A DNA stretch of 64,000 bases from Nostoc paludosum FACHB-159 (GCF_014698835.1 NZ_JACJTU010000024.1:1-64000); one strand, 5' to 3'; numbered from the stretch's first letter, positions 44,120 through 53,325 are shown. The notes: generated from the letters alone by a model not told the origin. Numbers and translations: made by a program.

Positions 44120-44602
44120 TTAACGGCAGGGGCAGGTAACAAAGTCATGTATAATATTTGACCAGCAAGTGCAACTTGCTAACTGGATAGGGTTAGCTGG
44201 AATTACTAGTGGTAAATAATCCGTCACTTGTTTTTCTCCATCAGTATTTTTATCTTGAATTTCTGATGGATCAATACTGTAATTAAATTCCAGGATATTA
44301 TCTTTTGATACGCTATAGTTTTGATCCGTTAAACGGTTAATAATATTCTCAGTCTCTGTGTTGCTTTTGCAGTAAAGTGTGCTTAGGGTAGGAACAGAAA
44401 ATAGTTTAAAACTCTGCGGTAGATTACTTTCAGATTGGGTTCTACCTTTAATCATTCTGATACTCTCCTGTGTTGGAATACCAAAATTATTAGGTAAAGT
44501 ATCATCCTGATGAATTTGAGCAATAGCAGAATTTCCAGATATAACTATTACACCAGTTACCGCAATTCCTAGACCTTTAACCCAGTGCTTAACATTGGTC
44601 AT
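44120..44602 (-). CDS. Fusion of a truncated TPS domain to a Cys tail
   Basis: 160 residues from the ATG at 44602. It starts with a signal peptide (MTNVKHWVKGLGIAVTGVIV ... AIAQ). It continues with a shortened TPS domain (QDDTLPNNF, NLPQSFKLFSVPTLSTLYC, ENIINRLTDQNYS), recognisable against both neighbouring TpsA proteins. The second half (ILEFNYSIDPSEIQD ... IQLASCTCWS, then VTCPCR) aligns without gaps to the C-terminal tail of the 43295 protein. It therefore unites the two partner types in one exported product, by deletion between neighbouring genes or by design. No other family is recognised. Confidence 0.7.
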   Translation of the reverse strand: MTNVKHWVKGLGIAVTGVIVISGNSAIAQIHQDDTLPNNFGIPTQESIRMIKGRTQSESNLPQSFKLFSVPTLSTLYCKSNTETENIINRLTDQNYSVSKDNILEFNYSIDPSEIQDKNTDGEKQVTDYLPLVIPANPIQLASCTCWSNIIHDFVTCPCR

Positions 44603-44773
44603 AACTAGATATTTCACCTTTTTCAAGAAGTAACAATTGCCGACAGCAGGAAAGCTTGAGTAATTTCATGCAGCATACATCTAAATTTCTAATCAATTTT
44701 TTATTTTTTATCAGAGTTTATAAACTTTCACTTCTGCACACAATTAATCAACGTTAGTCAACAAAGCCAATTT

Positions 44774-47230
44774 TTAATTAGCAGGACAAGATGCAGCCGT
44801 GAGCATCGAAGTATAAGGCATCCCAGTGGGTACTTCAGCAACCAAAACCACGTTACCATTGGCATCGAATATCCATCCTTGGGCTTCGACAATTTCACTA
44901 GGTTCGTTGACAGAATCCACTTTTTGTGAGCCGTCTGTATTTCGCTGTGCCTGAATATCTTTATTCTCGATTCCCTCAGCACGATTTTCAGTTTCTGGAT
45001 TTAGTGTTATCCAATCTGCTAGCACTGCATCAGCTATCAACGGCTGTGTAGGATCGGCTAATGTTCCTCCGCGTCCAGTGTTAGTAAATGAACTCCTGGC
45101 TGCTGTCCCACCAGAACCACAACCAGCAGCAATTTGCTGGGAAGCGTCTACTAAATTTCTCGGTAGTTCCACTAAGCCTTTACTGGGGTCTACATCTGGA
45201 GAGTTGATTTGTACTGTGCCACCTAATGAAGGATTTTGTTGAGAAAATGCCGTGATGTCACTTGTTTGTAGGTTATTTGGGTTTATTTCTTGTGCATCTA
45301 ACTTTTCTACATCTGCACGGGTGCGGGGGAGAAATCCAAAGATGTTTTTAGTGGCGATCGCAATCTTACCACCAGTCCCAGAGAAAGCATTGGCGGTGAT
45401 ATCGCTATTTGCAAAAAGCGGAGCGACAACAAAGCCATTAGGTGCATTGATGGTGATGTTACCGCCAGTTTTATCACCCCCGGCGTTAGTCGATATTTGA
45501 CTACTACCGCGCATCAATAATAAGTCCCGCACCTGTAAGCTAATATTTCCGCCTTGGCCTGATTCACTATTAGATATGAGTTTTCCTTTATTGTCCAGCA
45601 AAATAGAGTTAGCAGTTATATCTAAATCGCCTGCTTTACCTAAATTTTTTGGATCTCCTCCCACATAAATGACATTCTTTCGAGCTTGGCTGTTGACAGT
45701 TATTGCAGCTCCATCTTTGATAATCAATTGCCCTGTTCTTACCGTTAAGTTTCCTCCATCTCCAGGGCCTTCAGTTCTGGAAAACAAGCCACTGACCCTA
45801 GAACCATTTGGTGAAGTTCCTATTAGTTCAATAGACTCAGAGGCGTTCACCGTCAACTTTCCTCCCTTTCCTGTAACTGGTGTAAATTCGTTAAGTTTAA
45901 ATCTATAGATGCCTTCAGAACTTGTTGATATTCTTGCTCCACCATGAATACGCAACTTCCCCGTGTTGATTGTTATGTTGCCAGCATTTTGACTACCAAA
46001 AGTTTCACTAAATAATCCGCTGGATACTATATCACTACCATCTGGCAACATAGGAACAGAGAAGCCGCTGATTAGTTCTACTGAATCTGACGCGTTAATG
46101 GTCAATTCCCCTGATAGTCCTGAGCCACCATTAAAAATTGATACCTGCGCTCCATCTTTAGCAATGAACTTTTTAGTAGTGATATTTATGCTTCCAGAGT
46201 TTCCGGTCTTCAAAGTTCCAGTAGCTAAGAACGCATTTTTTCCAAGTTCCACAGATTCCGTAGCGTTAACTTCTATATTTCCTCCTGGTTCCATTCCCAA
46301 ATTAAAAGCAAACATGTATGAACCGTCTACCAGAACACGTTTGCCTTGGAGGTTGATATTACCGCTAGTTTCGCCAGTGGTATCTACTGTAGAGAAAATT
46401 TTATTTAACTTGATGAATTCGATATTTTGAAAATTTTTAACCCCATCGTATCTAAATGCCCAAGCTTGATTTACTGAACTCACAGTGACCAAACTATAAG
46501 GAGCAACGCTTCCTAATTCAATTCTTCCTGCATTTGCAGTTAAATTTCCACCCTCTAGTGTTATGTCACCGCCGATGAGTGCTAACATTTTGCCTGGCTG
46601 CACTTGTAGTCCAACACCTTGCCCAACGCTGTTAGTTGCACCTTGTGGGCTTGCTTGGGATTGATTGCGAATGGGAGCCGCAGTTGATCCAAATTCTAAG
46701 CCAATGGGAGCGCTTACTGTCAACAGAGGTGCAGATTGAGGAACTGTAGCACTAAATTTTGTACCATCAGCAAAGTTTAAACTACTTGCCGTACTAGCTA
46801 CAAATGAACCATCAATGTTTAAAGAAGCATTTTTACCAAAAATAATGCCGTTGGGATTAATCAAAAATAGGTTGGCATTACCATTTGTTTTGATAATGCC
46901 CTCTATATTAGAAATAGAATTGCCGGTGACTCGGCTGATAATATTGTGAGTATCTATTGGATTGTTAAAATACGCTGTCATTCCTTCAGACACAGAAAAC
47001 TTGTCAAAGCTGTGGAACAAGTTTTTGGAGCGTATTGCTCCGCCATCAATCTGCTCTATGGACTGACCATCAATTAACTTTGGTGTAACGATTGAACTTT
47101 CAACTCCAAGGGTGTCATCCTTTTGAATTTGGGCTAAAGCAAAACCCTCACAGTAAGTGAGTACTCCAGCAATTGCTAGAGTACTCACTATCCCTAATTC
47201 CCAGTACAAACTGCTTCGATTTTGAGACAT
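44774..47230 (-). CDS. TpsA-type two-partner secretion exoprotein 2
   Basis: About 818 residues from the ATG at 47230 (MSQNRSSLYWELGIVSTLAI, signal peptide ending near FALAQ). The TPS domain has NLFHSFDKFSVSEGMTAYFN, HNIISRVTGNSISNIEGIIK and ANLFLINPNGIIFGKNASLN. A long beta-helix with GGNIxxxA strands follows, then the same C-terminal cap as copy 1 (AQGWIFDANGNVVLVAEVPT, AASCPAN). The two proteins are clearly paralogous over their whole length. The gene follows a small Cys-tail gene by 74 bases on the same strand. Confidence 0.9.
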   Translation of the reverse strand: MSQNRSSLYWELGIVSTLAIAGVLTYCEGFALAQIQKDDTLGVESSIVTPKLIDGQSIEQIDGGAIRSKNLFHSFDKFSVSEGMTAYFNNPIDTHNIISRVTGNSISNIEGIIKTNGNANLFLINPNGIIFGKNASLNIDGSFVASTASSLNFADGTKFSATVPQSAPLLTVSAPIGLEFGSTAAPIRNQSQASPQGATNSVGQGVGLQVQPGKMLALIGGDITLEGGNLTANAGRIELGSVAPYSLVTVSSVNQAWAFRYDGVKNFQNIEFIKLNKIFSTVDTTGETSGNINLQGKRVLVDGSYMFAFNLGMEPGGNIEVNATESVELGKNAFLATGTLKTGNSGSINITTKKFIAKDGAQVSIFNGGSGLSGELTINASDSVELISGFSVPMLPDGSDIVSSGLFSETFGSQNAGNITINTGKLRIHGGARISTSSEGIYRFKLNEFTPVTGKGGKLTVNASESIELIGTSPNGSRVSGLFSRTEGPGDGGNLTVRTGQLIIKDGAAITVNSQARKNVIYVGGDPKNLGKAGDLDITANSILLDNKGKLISNSESGQGGNISLQVRDLLLMRGSSQISTNAGGDKTGGNITINAPNGFVVAPLFANSDITANAFSGTGGKIAIATKNIFGFLPRTRADVEKLDAQEINPNNLQTSDITAFSQQNPSLGGTVQINSPDVDPSKGLVELPRNLVDASQQIAAGCGSGGTAARSSFTNTGRGGTLADPTQPLIADAVLADWITLNPETENRAEGIENKDIQAQRNTDGSQKVDSVNEPSEIVEAQGWIFDANGNVVLVAEVPTGMPYTSMLTAASCPAN

Positions 47231-47304
47231 TATCAACTTGCGCTCAAAAAATCAGAGTTATTGACTAGGATAAACTTTTTACAAAAACTAAATTATTAAA
47301 TTAT

Positions 47305-47622
47305 TTAGCAGTTGCAACCTAAAGGGCTACCAGTTGAAGGGCAAGGGATACACCACGCTTTTTTAACTAACACAATTTCTTCTTTTGGAGTTGTTGCTAA
47401 TAAAGCATTAGGTTGCTGTTCATCAACTGTATCATCAGATTTGAGTTGATTGGGGTCAAGATTAAACTGCCAATAAACTCTCAAAACTCTATCTTCTAAT
47501 ATGCCGTACTTTTCAAGTAGTGAGTTGAAGTCAGCGTTTTTTAGGGTTTCATCAAATTTTTCCTGAATCTCGCTTTGTAACTGCTCTAATCTTTGAGGGT
47601 CTAAGATGGGTTGAGAACTCAT
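47305..47622 (-). CDS. Small Cys-tailed protein B (precursor-like), paired with TpsA 2
   Basis: 105 residues. The N-terminal half (LDPQRLEQLQSEIQEKFDET, then FNSLLEKYGILEDRVLRVYW) matches that of the 43295 protein, including LEKYGI and a following QFNLDPNQLKSD block. The C-terminus is different but again Cys-rich: AWCIPCPSTGSPLGCNC. No signal peptide, no known domain. It ends 74 bases before the second TpsA gene and is probably cotranscribed with it. As with protein A, a peptide precursor or a metal-binding protein are the main options. Confidence 0.7.
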   Translation of the reverse strand: MSSQPILDPQRLEQLQSEIQEKFDETLKNADFNSLLEKYGILEDRVLRVYWQFNLDPNQLKSDDTVDEQQPNALLATTPKEEIVLVKKAWCIPCPSTGSPLGCNC

Positions 47623-47735
47623 GAGTGCTTGGCTTACTGAATGGAATATGTATATTTATTGGTTCAGGTTGGCCTGTAAGAATTACGCACCCTGTAATAA
47701 AAGTTGATATTTTTCTCGTGGATTTCCATTAAATA

Positions 47736-47878
47736 TTGCCATTGCAGGTCGATGCAATGCCATTGTCAGTCGATGCAATGCCATTGTCATGCGATGCAAT
47801 GCCATTGTCATGCGATGCAATGCCATTGTCATGCGATGCAATGCCATTGTCACGCGATACAATGCCATTGACATGATT
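47736..47878. repeat. 21-bp tandem repeat, about seven units
   Basis: The unit CGATGCAATGCCATTGTCATG repeats about seven times with few changes. Read on the minus strand it would give MALHRMT units, but the frame has no gene-like properties. It lies upstream of the small Cys-tail gene B. Confidence 0.8.
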
Positions 47879-48000
47879 GTGACGCATTTTTGGCTGAAGA
47901 CGCGATTCATCGCGTCTCTACAAGTTGTCTATTTGTCGGATTCTTTTTTGAAATTGATATTACACTCGACTCAAAGGGGGTTAGTTAATAGTCAACCTGC

Positions 48001-48837
48001 CTAATTCTTAATCCCTGTCGTCGCAATACCCTGAATAAACTGACGCTGACCAATCAAAAATAATACCATCACTGGAACTGTGGCTATTGTTACCGCTGCC
48101 ATCATCAAAGGCCAACTATTCGTAAATTGCTCCTGAAATTCAGCTAACGCTAACTGCACAGTCCTTAATTCCGGTCGTGTGGTAAACACTAAAGGCTTAA
48201 ACAAATCATTCCATTCGCCGATGAAGGTGAACAAAAATAGTGTTACTAACGCCGGACGGGCTAAAGGTAACATCACTCGCCACAAAATTTGCAGTCGGTT
48301 GGCGCCGTCTATGGCTGCGGCTTCTTCTAACTCTAAGGGAATTGTCTGGAAATATTGACGTAGCAAGAAAATACCGAAGCCGTTAACAGCAGTGGGTAAA
48401 ATTAGTGCCCCATAAGTATTTATCAGGTGTCCCCACTTCAACACCAAAAAAATTGGAATTACCAACAATTGAAAGGGAATCACCAAAGTGGCCAAAACAA
48501 CCAACAGCAGTGCTTGGCGTCCGCGAAACTTCAGGCGTGCGAGGGCGTAACCAGCTAAAGCAGAGGTGAGAATCTGAAACGCTGTCACAGCGATCGCTAC
48601 CAAGGTAGAATTAGCAAACGCCAGTAAAAATTTACCTTGTTGCCATGCAGCCTGGTAATTTGCTAAAGACCAGTTATTTTTGGACAAATCTTTTGCAGTG
48701 GCGACCGACGGTGCAAAGGAGGTGAGAAAGACCACAAACAGCGGTAGTAGAACGATAAATGCTCCTAGCAGTAACACTACTAGGCTCAAAAAATCGCCAG
48801 ATTTGAAATTCCAGTTTGGTTTTGACATGAGTTGCAC
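48001..48837 (-). CDS. Sugar ABC transporter permease (MalG/CUT1 type)
   Basis: 278 residues with six membrane helices and the cytosolic loop EEAAAIDGANRLQILWRVML followed by PLARPALVT, the EAA motif that contacts the ATPase. N-terminal FLSLVVLLLGAFIVLLPLF begins helix one. Such subunits pair with a MalF-like permease, a binding protein and an ATPase; none of these is in the window, so the substrate cannot be inferred. The start may be at the Met of MSKPNWNF three codons inside (48828). Confidence 0.9.
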   Translation of the reverse strand: MQLMSKPNWNFKSGDFLSLVVLLLGAFIVLLPLFVVFLTSFAPSVATAKDLSKNNWSLANYQAAWQQGKFLLAFANSTLVAIAVTAFQILTSALAGYALARLKFRGRQALLLVVLATLVIPFQLLVIPIFLVLKWGHLINTYGALILPTAVNGFGIFLLRQYFQTIPLELEEAAAIDGANRLQILWRVMLPLARPALVTLFLFTFIGEWNDLFKPLVFTTRPELRTVQLALAEFQEQFTNSWPLMMAAVTIATVPVMVLFLIGQRQFIQGIATTGIKN

Positions 48838-49006
48838 AGCAAAACATTTGTTTCTCTAGTACTAGAGCATCGACCCCAGCAACAGCTAATCTATAAACAT
48901 AGTTACTTGTTAAGTTAAATTAAACCACAATGATTATTACCCTCTGTTCTTGGGGTAAATTGAATCCTGGTGTCAAATAATTCTTTTTTACAGGAGAAAA
49001 CATACC

Positions 49007-49705
49007 ATGCAGCAGCTTACAGACCAATCTCATGAAATTGATTTCCACAGTGAAAAATACAAAGACGCCTATAGCCGGATTAATGCCATCGTCATTGAAG
49101 GGGAACAAGAAGCCCATGAGAATTACATCCAACTAGCTCAACTGCTGCCAGAATCTGAACAAGAATTAATTCGTTTATCTAAGATGGAAAGTCGCCACAA
49201 GAAAGGATTTGAAGCTTGTGGACGCAATTTACAAGTGACTCCAGATTTGCAATTTGCCAAAGAATTTTTCTCTGGACTACACCAAAACTTCCAAACAGCG
49301 GCCGCCCAAGGCAAAGTCGTCACTTGTTTGTTGATTCAGTCTTTGATTATTGAATGTTTTGCGATCGCAGCATACAACATCTACATCCCCGTTGCTGATG
49401 ACTTTGCCCGCAAAATCACTGAGGGAGTAGTCAAAGATGAGTATAGTCATCTCAACTTTGGAGAAGTTTGGCTCAAAGAACACTTTGCCGAATCCAAAGC
49501 CGAATTAGAAGAAGCAAATCGCCAAAACCTCCCACTTGTTTGGAAAATGCTCAACCAAGTAGCGGATGATGCCAAAACTTTAGCGATGGAAAAAGAAGCT
49601 TTAATAGAAGACTTTATGATTCAGTACGGTGAAGCATTAGGTAACATCGGTTTCAAAACTTTCGAGATTATGCGTTTGTCAGCCCACGGACTCGCAGCGG
49701 CTTAA
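49007..49705 (+). CDS. ado: Aldehyde-deformylating oxygenase (alkane synthesis)
   Basis: 232 residues of a ferritin-like di-iron enzyme that turns fatty aldehydes into alkanes (C15-C17) and formate. Ligands are visible as EGEQEAHENY, KMESRHKKGF, IIECFAIAAY and KDEYSHLNFGE. AGGAG precedes the ATG. Together with aar immediately downstream it forms the classical cyanobacterial alkane pathway; the two are 184 bases apart. Confidence 0.97.
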   Translation: MQQLTDQSHEIDFHSEKYKDAYSRINAIVIEGEQEAHENYIQLAQLLPESEQELIRLSKMESRHKKGFEACGRNLQVTPDLQFAKEFFSGLHQNFQTAAAQGKVVTCLLIQSLIIECFAIAAYNIYIPVADDFARKITEGVVKDEYSHLNFGEVWLKEHFAESKAELEEANRQNLPLVWKMLNQVADDAKTLAMEKEALIEDFMIQYGEALGNIGFKTFEIMRLSAHGLAAA

Positions 49706-49889
49706 AAACTTAGGAGTGAAAAATAATTCAGCCAGGAATTAGGAATTACAAGAGACGCAATATATTGCGTCTCTACTCCTAACTCTTGTACAGACGCGAT
49801 GAATCGCGTCTCTTGTACAAACGCGATTCATCGCGTCTCTTCCAACTCATTTCACGCGCTCAAGACAGCACAAGGCTAATAATCATTAC
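49706..49889. repeat. Three GACGCGAT-family palindromes between ado and aar
   Basis: A perfect 24-bp palindrome AGAGACGCAATATATTGCGT... at 49751-49774, GACGCGATGAATCGCGTC at 49793-49810 and ACGCGATTCATCGCGTCTCT at 49821-49840. Related copies occur at 15319, 16036 and 47899. Confidence 0.75.
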
Positions 49890-50909
49890 ATGTTTGGTCT
49901 AATTGGACATCTGACTAGTTTAGAACACGCTCAAGCGGTAGCTCAAGAATTGGGATACCCAGAATATGCCGATCAAGGGCTAGACTTTTGGTGCAGCGCC
50001 CCACCACAGATTGTTGATAATATCACTGTTACCAGTGTGACTGGACAGAAAATTGAAGGACGCTATGTAGAATCTTGCTTTTTGCCAGAGATGCTAGCTA
50101 CCCGTCGCATCAAAGCAGCAACGCGTAAAGTGCTTAACGCTATGGCACACGCACAAAAACATGGCATTAATATTACGGCCTTAGGCGGATTTTCCTCGAT
50201 TATTTTTGAAAATTTTAAATTGGAACAATTTAGCCAAGTCCGCAACATCAAACTAGAATTTGAACGCTTCACTACAGGAAATACTCACACTGCCTATATT
50301 ATTAGTCGGCAGGTAGAAGAAGCATCAAAACAGTTAGGAATTGAACTCTCAAAAGCAACAGTCGCTGTATGTGGCGCAACTGGCGATATTGGTAGTGCAG
50401 TTACACGCTGGCTAGATGCGAGAACAGATGTCCAAGAACTTCTGCTAATAGCCCGCGACCAAGAACGTCTCCAAGAATTGCAAGGTCAACTGGGACGAGG
50501 AAAAGTCATGAGTTTGACCCAAGCACTACCCCAAGCTGATATTGTAGTTTGGGTTGCTAGTATGCCCAAAGGCGTGGAAATTGAACCTACCATTTTAAAA
50601 CGACCATGTTTGTTGATTGATGGTGGTTATCCTAAAAATTTAGCAACAAAAATTCAGCATCCCGGCGTACACGTGTTAAATGGTGGAATTGTAGAGCATT
50701 CCCTGGATATTGACTGGAAAATTATGAAAATCGTCAATATGGACGTACCAGCACGCCAGTTGTTTGCTTGTTTTGCAGAATCCATGCTGTTGGAATTTGA
50801 GAAGTTGTACACGAACTTTTCATGGGGGCGAAATCAGATTACCGTAGACAAAATGGAGCAGATTGGTCGGGTGTCAGTGAAACATGGATTTAGACCGTTG
50901 TTGGTTTAG
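49890..50909 (+). CDS. aar: Long-chain acyl-ACP reductase
   Basis: 339 residues. Reduces acyl-ACP with NADPH to fatty aldehyde, the substrate of ado. The nucleotide site is VAVCGATGDIGSAVTRW at about 160-176, in a Rossmann fold. The preceding half, with LGGFSSIIFENF, is the acyl-binding part. It keeps the usual cyanobacterial gene order ado-aar-accA-SDR. The ATG at 49890 begins MFGLIGHLTSLEHAQAVAQE, the family start. Confidence 0.97.
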   Translation: MFGLIGHLTSLEHAQAVAQELGYPEYADQGLDFWCSAPPQIVDNITVTSVTGQKIEGRYVESCFLPEMLATRRIKAATRKVLNAMAHAQKHGINITALGGFSSIIFENFKLEQFSQVRNIKLEFERFTTGNTHTAYIISRQVEEASKQLGIELSKATVAVCGATGDIGSAVTRWLDARTDVQELLLIARDQERLQELQGQLGRGKVMSLTQALPQADIVVWVASMPKGVEIEPTILKRPCLLIDGGYPKNLATKIQHPGVHVLNGGIVEHSLDIDWKIMKIVNMDVPARQLFACFAESMLLEFEKLYTNFSWGRNQITVDKMEQIGRVSVKHGFRPLLV

Positions 50910-50919
50910 CAAATGGGGA

Positions 50920-51045
50920 CTGGGGACTGGGTACTGGGGACTGGGGACTGGGTACTGAGAAATCCTTTTCAATTCTCAATCTCCAACACCTAAATACTAA
51001 ATCCCTATTACCTATTGCCTATTGCCTATTGCCTATTCTCTATCT
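50920..51045. repeat. Short tandem repeats: GGGGACTGGGTACT and TTGCCTA units
   Basis: A run of GGGGACTGGGTACT words at 50923-50960, and four units of the heptanucleotide TTGCCTA at about 51010-51040, just before accA. Confidence 0.7.
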
Positions 51046-51052
51046 TCTAACT

Positions 51053-52033
51053 ATGGCAACTACTGAACGTAAACCGCTACTGTTGGATTTTGAAAAACCT
51101 CTAGCTGAACTTGCAACCCGAATCGATCAAATTCGGCAACTTGCTGAAGAAAATGGCGTCGATGTTTCTGGTCAAATTCGTCAACTAGAAACACGCGCTA
51201 TGCAACTGCGTGAGGAAATTTTTAGTAGTTTATCCCCATCCCAGCGATTACAAGTCGCTCGTCATCCGCGCCGCCCTAGTACTCTAGATTACATTCAGGC
51301 AATTAGTGATGAATGGATGGAGTTGCATGGCGATCGCACTGGTGGTGACGATCCAGCTTTAGTTGGTGGTGTCGGGCGTCTGGGCGGACAACCCGTGGTG
51401 ATGTTGGGTCATCAAAAGGGTCGCGATACCAAGGACAATATTGCTCGTAACTTTGGTATGCCTTACCCTGGCGGCTATCGTAAAGCATTGCGGTTGATGG
51501 AACACGCCAACAAGTTTGGAATGCCGATTTTAACTTTCATCGACACTCCGGGGGCTTGGTCTGGGGTGGAAGCCGAACACCAAGGTCAAGGGGAAGCGAT
51601 CGCTTATAACTTGCGCGAAATGTTTTGCTTAGATGTGCCTATTATTTGCACAGTCATCGGTGAAGGTGGTTCTGGTGGCGCACTCGGTATTGGTGTTGGC
51701 GATCGGCTACTGATGTTTGAACATTCAGTTTATACCGTTGCTACCCCCGAAGCCTGTGCCGCTATTTTGTGGAAAGATGCTGGCAAGGCTCCCCAAGCCG
51801 CCGTCGCTCTGAAAATTATTTCCCACGACCTGAAAAATTTAGGAATTATCGACCAAATTTTGCCAGAACCCATCGGTGGCGCTCATGCCGACCCCTTGAA
51901 AGCCGCTACCACTCTCAAGCAAGTACTGTTGGAAAATTTGGAAGAACTTAACCGTTTAACAGCACCCGAACGCCGACAACTGCGCTACGAAAAATTCCGC
52001 AAAATTGGTGTTTTTACAGAGGTTGCACATTAA
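51053..52033 (+). CDS. accA: Acetyl-CoA carboxylase carboxyltransferase subunit alpha
   Basis: 326 residues from the ATG at 51053 (MATTERKPLLLDFEKPLAEL). It transfers carboxyl from biotin-BCCP to acetyl-CoA, the first step of fatty acid synthesis. Motifs: LHGDRTGGDDPALVGGVGRL, GHQKGRDTKDN, PGGYRKALRLM, FIDTPGA and GEGGSGGALGIGVGD (oxyanion loop). Length and order are normal. An extra eight codons upstream come from the TTGCCTA repeats and are not counted. It follows aar, fitting a lipid and hydrocarbon gene group. Confidence 0.97.
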   Translation: MATTERKPLLLDFEKPLAELATRIDQIRQLAEENGVDVSGQIRQLETRAMQLREEIFSSLSPSQRLQVARHPRRPSTLDYIQAISDEWMELHGDRTGGDDPALVGGVGRLGGQPVVMLGHQKGRDTKDNIARNFGMPYPGGYRKALRLMEHANKFGMPILTFIDTPGAWSGVEAEHQGQGEAIAYNLREMFCLDVPIICTVIGEGGSGGALGIGVGDRLLMFEHSVYTVATPEACAAILWKDAGKAPQAAVALKIISHDLKNLGIIDQILPEPIGGAHADPLKAATTLKQVLLENLEELNRLTAPERRQLRYEKFRKIGVFTEVAH

Positions 52034-52392
52034 CAGCAGTGCATAATTATTATTTAGCCTAGTAGCAATGCTATAATTGCCTATGGTGCTTAAAGATTTT
52101 TAACAATCTCATGAGCCATAGGCATTGGCATGTTTGGCAGAACTACTCAATATAATTGAGTGGCTCTTGTATCATTAAGTAATTTACTTTGGGTCTACGG
52201 GGTGAATTCTCAAGCGATGATTTGTAGTCTTTACTGAGAAAACCCACAATATACCAGGTATTGCACTGCATAATAGCAGTTGCTTTATGACAATCATCGG
52301 ATTTTTAGATTCCTTTAATCTATCAAAGCTCAAAGTTCAGAATAATTGGGTGGTAATAGGCTTTGGGAATTGCCAAAAAATTGGGAGACACC
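52034..52392. other. Intergenic region between accA and the SDR gene
   Basis: About 360 bases with no gene. ACTCAAT-ATA-ATTGAGT (52145-52161) is a perfect inverted repeat that could be a regulator site or weak terminator of accA. Confidence 0.4.
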
Positions 52393-53118
52393 ATGAGTGC
52401 TGAGCAAAAACGACGCGCCTTAATTACTGGGGCAAGTAGTGGGATTGGGAAAGCAACGGCTTTAGCCTTTGCAAAGGCAGGAATAGATGTGGCCTTAGTC
52501 AGCCGTTCTTTAGAGAAATTGGAGGCAGTCAAAGAAGCCTTAGAGCATACTGGGGTGGAAGCAAAAGCTTACGCTTTAGATTTAGGGCAAATCTCCCAAG
52601 TAAAAGAGAAGATTCAAGCGATCGCCCTTGACTTTGGTGATATAGATATTTTGGTAAACAATGCTGGCATGGGGTATACAGGTAGTTTAATTGAAACTTC
52701 TCTCTCAGATTGGCAACAAGTAATTGACCTTAATCTCACCAGTGTGTTTGAGTGTATTACGGCATTATTGCCATTAATGCGCGATCGTGGCAGAGGCACA
52801 ATTATTAATGTTGCCTCCATTGCCTCCAAGCAAGCATTTCCCTATTGGGGAGCATACAACGTCAGCAAAGCCGGTTTGTTATCCCTCTCTCAAACCTTGG
52901 CACAAGAAGAACGCGCCCACGGCATTCGCGTCACAGCCATTTGTCCTGGTGCAGTCAATACCGAAATTTGGGACACACAAACAGTTAAGGCCGATTTTGA
53001 CCGTTCCAAAATGTTAAACCCAGAAACTATAGGCGAGTTAATTCTCCACTCAGTGTTGTTACCACAACAGGCAGTTATCGATGAATTGACCATAATGCCC
53101 AGTGCAGGCGCACTCTAA
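52393..53118 (+). CDS. Short-chain dehydrogenase/reductase
   Basis: 241 residues from ATG 52393, an NAD(P)-dependent SDR. TGASSGIGKATALAFA is the cofactor glycine motif, NNAGMGY follows at about 88, and the catalytic Ser and YNVSK lie near 145-160. The extra N-terminal 10 residues of the open frame are not family-like. In Nostoc-type genomes this gene commonly follows accA in the ado-aar neighbourhood, which suggests a link to fatty acid or aldehyde metabolism, but the substrate is unknown. Confidence 0.9.
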   Translation: MSAEQKRRALITGASSGIGKATALAFAKAGIDVALVSRSLEKLEAVKEALEHTGVEAKAYALDLGQISQVKEKIQAIALDFGDIDILVNNAGMGYTGSLIETSLSDWQQVIDLNLTSVFECITALLPLMRDRGRGTIINVASIASKQAFPYWGAYNVSKAGLLSLSQTLAQEERAHGIRVTAICPGAVNTEIWDTQTVKADFDRSKMLNPETIGELILHSVLLPQQAVIDELTIMPSAGAL

Positions 53119-53325
53119 TTGCTTTCGTTAGGAGTTAAGAGTTAAAAGTTCTTGCCCAATCAAAGTATGAAAACGATTTTGTTTGATATCAAACCTTTGT
53201 GAGAACGCGAACTGTAGGGTCTTAGCACGTAGATTCATACTGCAATTAACAAGCCCAAATTTTTCAACTCTTAACTCATAACTCTTAACTCATAACTAAA
53301 TTCAAACCATAACCCAGACTCAACC

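Noticed and set aside
47683..47910. 75-codon frame with MALHRMT repeats
   Set aside because: It is a translation of the 21-bp tandem DNA repeat; no ribosome site or relative.
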